DNA from: M3007 sp040080915
Lineage (GTDB): Bacteria > Bacteroidota > Bacteroidia > Chitinophagales > Saprospiraceae
Reading direction: 5' to 3'
DNA length: 16,135 bases
Assembly (NCBI GenBank): GCA_040080915.1
Contig: JBEBHD010000110.1
Span: 1 to 16,135, forward strand
The position numbers and the translations under genes are program-made. Shown piece by piece: positions 15,057 to 16,135 of the stretch; the stretch's first letter is position 1, and every line of letters starts with the position of its first letter. The notes below the pieces were generated by a model, which ran no database searches, had not been told where the DNA came from, and worked only from the letters and a program-made list of their open reading frames with translations.

Positions 15057-16135
15057 GGCCGATGGCCTGTTCGAGGTCGTCAATGATGTCCGTTGCGTTT
15101 TCGATACCGACAGACACGCGGATCATGCCGTCCGTGATGCCGTTTTGCTCCCGGATAGTACGTGGTACATTGAGGTGCGACGACGATGCCGGGTGTAGGA
15201 TCAGGGTGTCCACATCGCCGAGGGTGGGTGCGAGGGCGCAGAACCGGATTCGGTTGATGCAGGCCAGGCCCGCTTCGAGGCCGCCTTTCAGTTCAAAACT
15301 CAGCATGCCGCCAAAGCCGCCGCGCAGCTGGCGTTTGGCCAGTTCGTAGTCGGGGTGTGAAGGCAAACCAGGGTAGTTTACCCGCTCCACGGCGGGGTTT
15401 TTTTCTAAAAAAATGGCCAGCGCGAGGGCGTTGGCGCTGTGGCGCTCCATGCGCAGTGCGAGGGTTTTCAATCCGTTATGCGTCAACCAAGCCTCGAAGG
15501 GCGAGCAGTTGGTGCCGGTGAGTTTCATGGCTCGCCACACGTTTTTGCGCATCAGTTCGTGGTCGCGGCCCACGATTACGCCAGCGATGCTGTTGCCGTG
15601 GCCGTTGAGGTACTTGGTGGTGGAATGGACGATGAAATCCACACCGAATGCGAAGGGCTGCTGCAGCAACGGAGTCGCGAAGGTGTTGTCAATGGCACAC
15701 CAGGCACCATGCCGGTGTGCCCGTTCGGCCAGCGCTGCAATGTCCACGCACGCGAGGGTGGGGTTGGCTGGTGTTTCACAGTAGATCAGCCGAATTGCAG
15801 GGTTTTGCGCCAGCAGGCGGTCCACCCCGTCGAGGTCGCGCAGGTCGGCGAAAACGGTTTCGATGCCAAGGGGGCGCAAGATACCGGTGAGCAGCTCCGT
15901 GGTTCCGCCGTACAAATTGCCTTGGCTGAGCACCTTGTCGCCCGTTTTCAGCAAGCCGAGCAGGAGAGTAGAAATAGCCGACATGCCCGACGAGGTCATC
16001 ACGGCCTCCGCTTCCAAATCCAGCCCGAACGCTTCGAGGTCGGCGATCTTGCGGGCCACGGTGTCCACCGTCGGATTGGCGTACCGGCTGTACGTGTGCC
16101 CGCTTTCCGGGTTTTTGAAAATGGCGATGCCCTCG
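15052..16135 (-). CDS. PLP-dependent transsulfuration enzyme (cystathionine gamma-synthase / methionine gamma-lyase family), 5' truncated
   Basis: This fold-type I PLP enzyme of sulfur amino acid metabolism runs off the right edge; the frame stays open to 16135 and includes YSRYANPTVDTVARKIADLE, the conserved N-terminal motif, so the GTG at 16068 is not the start. About 361 residues are visible of a usual 380-420. Seen in order: MTSSGMSAI (cofactor phosphate loop), NLYGGTTELL (with the conserved Tyr), CETPANPTL, AIDNTFATP (Asp stacking or bonding the PLP pyridine) and VHSTTKYLNGHGN with the Schiff-base Lys at 15613-15615. Near the C-terminus come the substrate-binding Ser/Arg elements (SSSHLNVP, GMIRVSVGIEN). 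The LYGGT motif lacks the Cys that typifies Pseudomonas methionine gamma-lyase (LYGCT), which leans toward cystathionine gamma-synthase/lyase-type chemistry. The exact substrate cannot be settled from sequence. Confidence 0.88.
   Translation of the reverse strand, partial: EGIAIFKNPESGHTYSRYANPTVDTVARKIADLEAFGLDLEAEAVMTSSGMSAISTLLLGLLKTGDKVLSQGNLYGGTTELLTGILRPLGIETVFADLRDLDGVDRLLAQNPAIRLIYCETPANPTLACVDIAALAERAHRHGAWCAIDNTFATPLLQQPFAFGVDFIVHSTTKYLNGHGNSIAGVIVGRDHELMRKNVWRAMKLTGTNCSPFEAWLTHNGLKTLALRMERHSANALALAIFLEKNPAVERVNYPGLPSHPDYELAKRQLRGGFGGMLSFELKGGLEAGLACINRIRFCALAPTLGDVDTLILHPASSSHLNVPRTIREQNGITDGMIRVSVGIENATDIIDDLEQAIGH

Overview
The window reads as chromosomal DNA of a Bacteroidetes (Bacteroidota) bacterium, perhaps from the Saprospiria group. 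Four observations support this. Two large secreted proteins end in type IX secretion (T9SS type A) sorting domains. The sugar kinase and arginyl-tRNA synthetase carry motif variants usual in that phylum. The promoters resemble the Bacteroidetes TTG / TAnnTTTG type rather than the sigma70 type. Signal peptides end in Ala-Gln or Gly-Gln. The base composition is moderately high in GC. The genus cannot be fixed from the sequence alone.

Layout, left to right. Positions 2-793 hold the 3' part of homogentisate 1,2-dioxygenase (tyrosine/phenylalanine breakdown). Positions 892-6342 hold a tight four-gene plus-strand cluster: a secreted CotH-kinase/lamin-tail protein with a T9SS tail, a DUF4956 inner-membrane protein, a HlyD-type membrane fusion protein and a TolC-like outer-membrane channel. 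The last three genes are separated by 3 nt and by a 4-nt ATGA overlap, so they very probably form one transcription and assembly unit. This is the most interesting region, because it looks like a trans-envelope conduit with no recognisable ABC, RND or MFS motor.

Positions 6457-10276 (minus strand) hold xylulokinase, a decayed toxin-antitoxin pair (antitoxin with a lost start and an in-frame stop; truncated ParE/RelE-like toxin) and arginyl-tRNA synthetase. A divergent 195-bp spacer with a repeated TGTCCACGC motif separates argS from fdhD (formate dehydrogenase accessory sulfurtransferase, plus strand). After fdhD come a secreted choice-of-anchor-B protein with a T9SS tail and a small lipoprotein histidine phosphatase, which has its own promoter-like sequence.

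The phosphatase converges with a minus-strand phosphate-selective-porin-like gene, with only 1 bp between the two stop codons. Upstream of the porin on the minus strand, a GTGCTAAT octamer tandem repeat contains the stop codon of the last gene, a PLP-dependent transsulfuration-family enzyme that runs off the right edge. No rRNA, tRNA, CRISPR array, insertion sequence or prophage genes were recognised. No stretch over about 300 bp is without a gene or gene relic except the 7942-8434 interval, which holds the decayed toxin-antitoxin pair.
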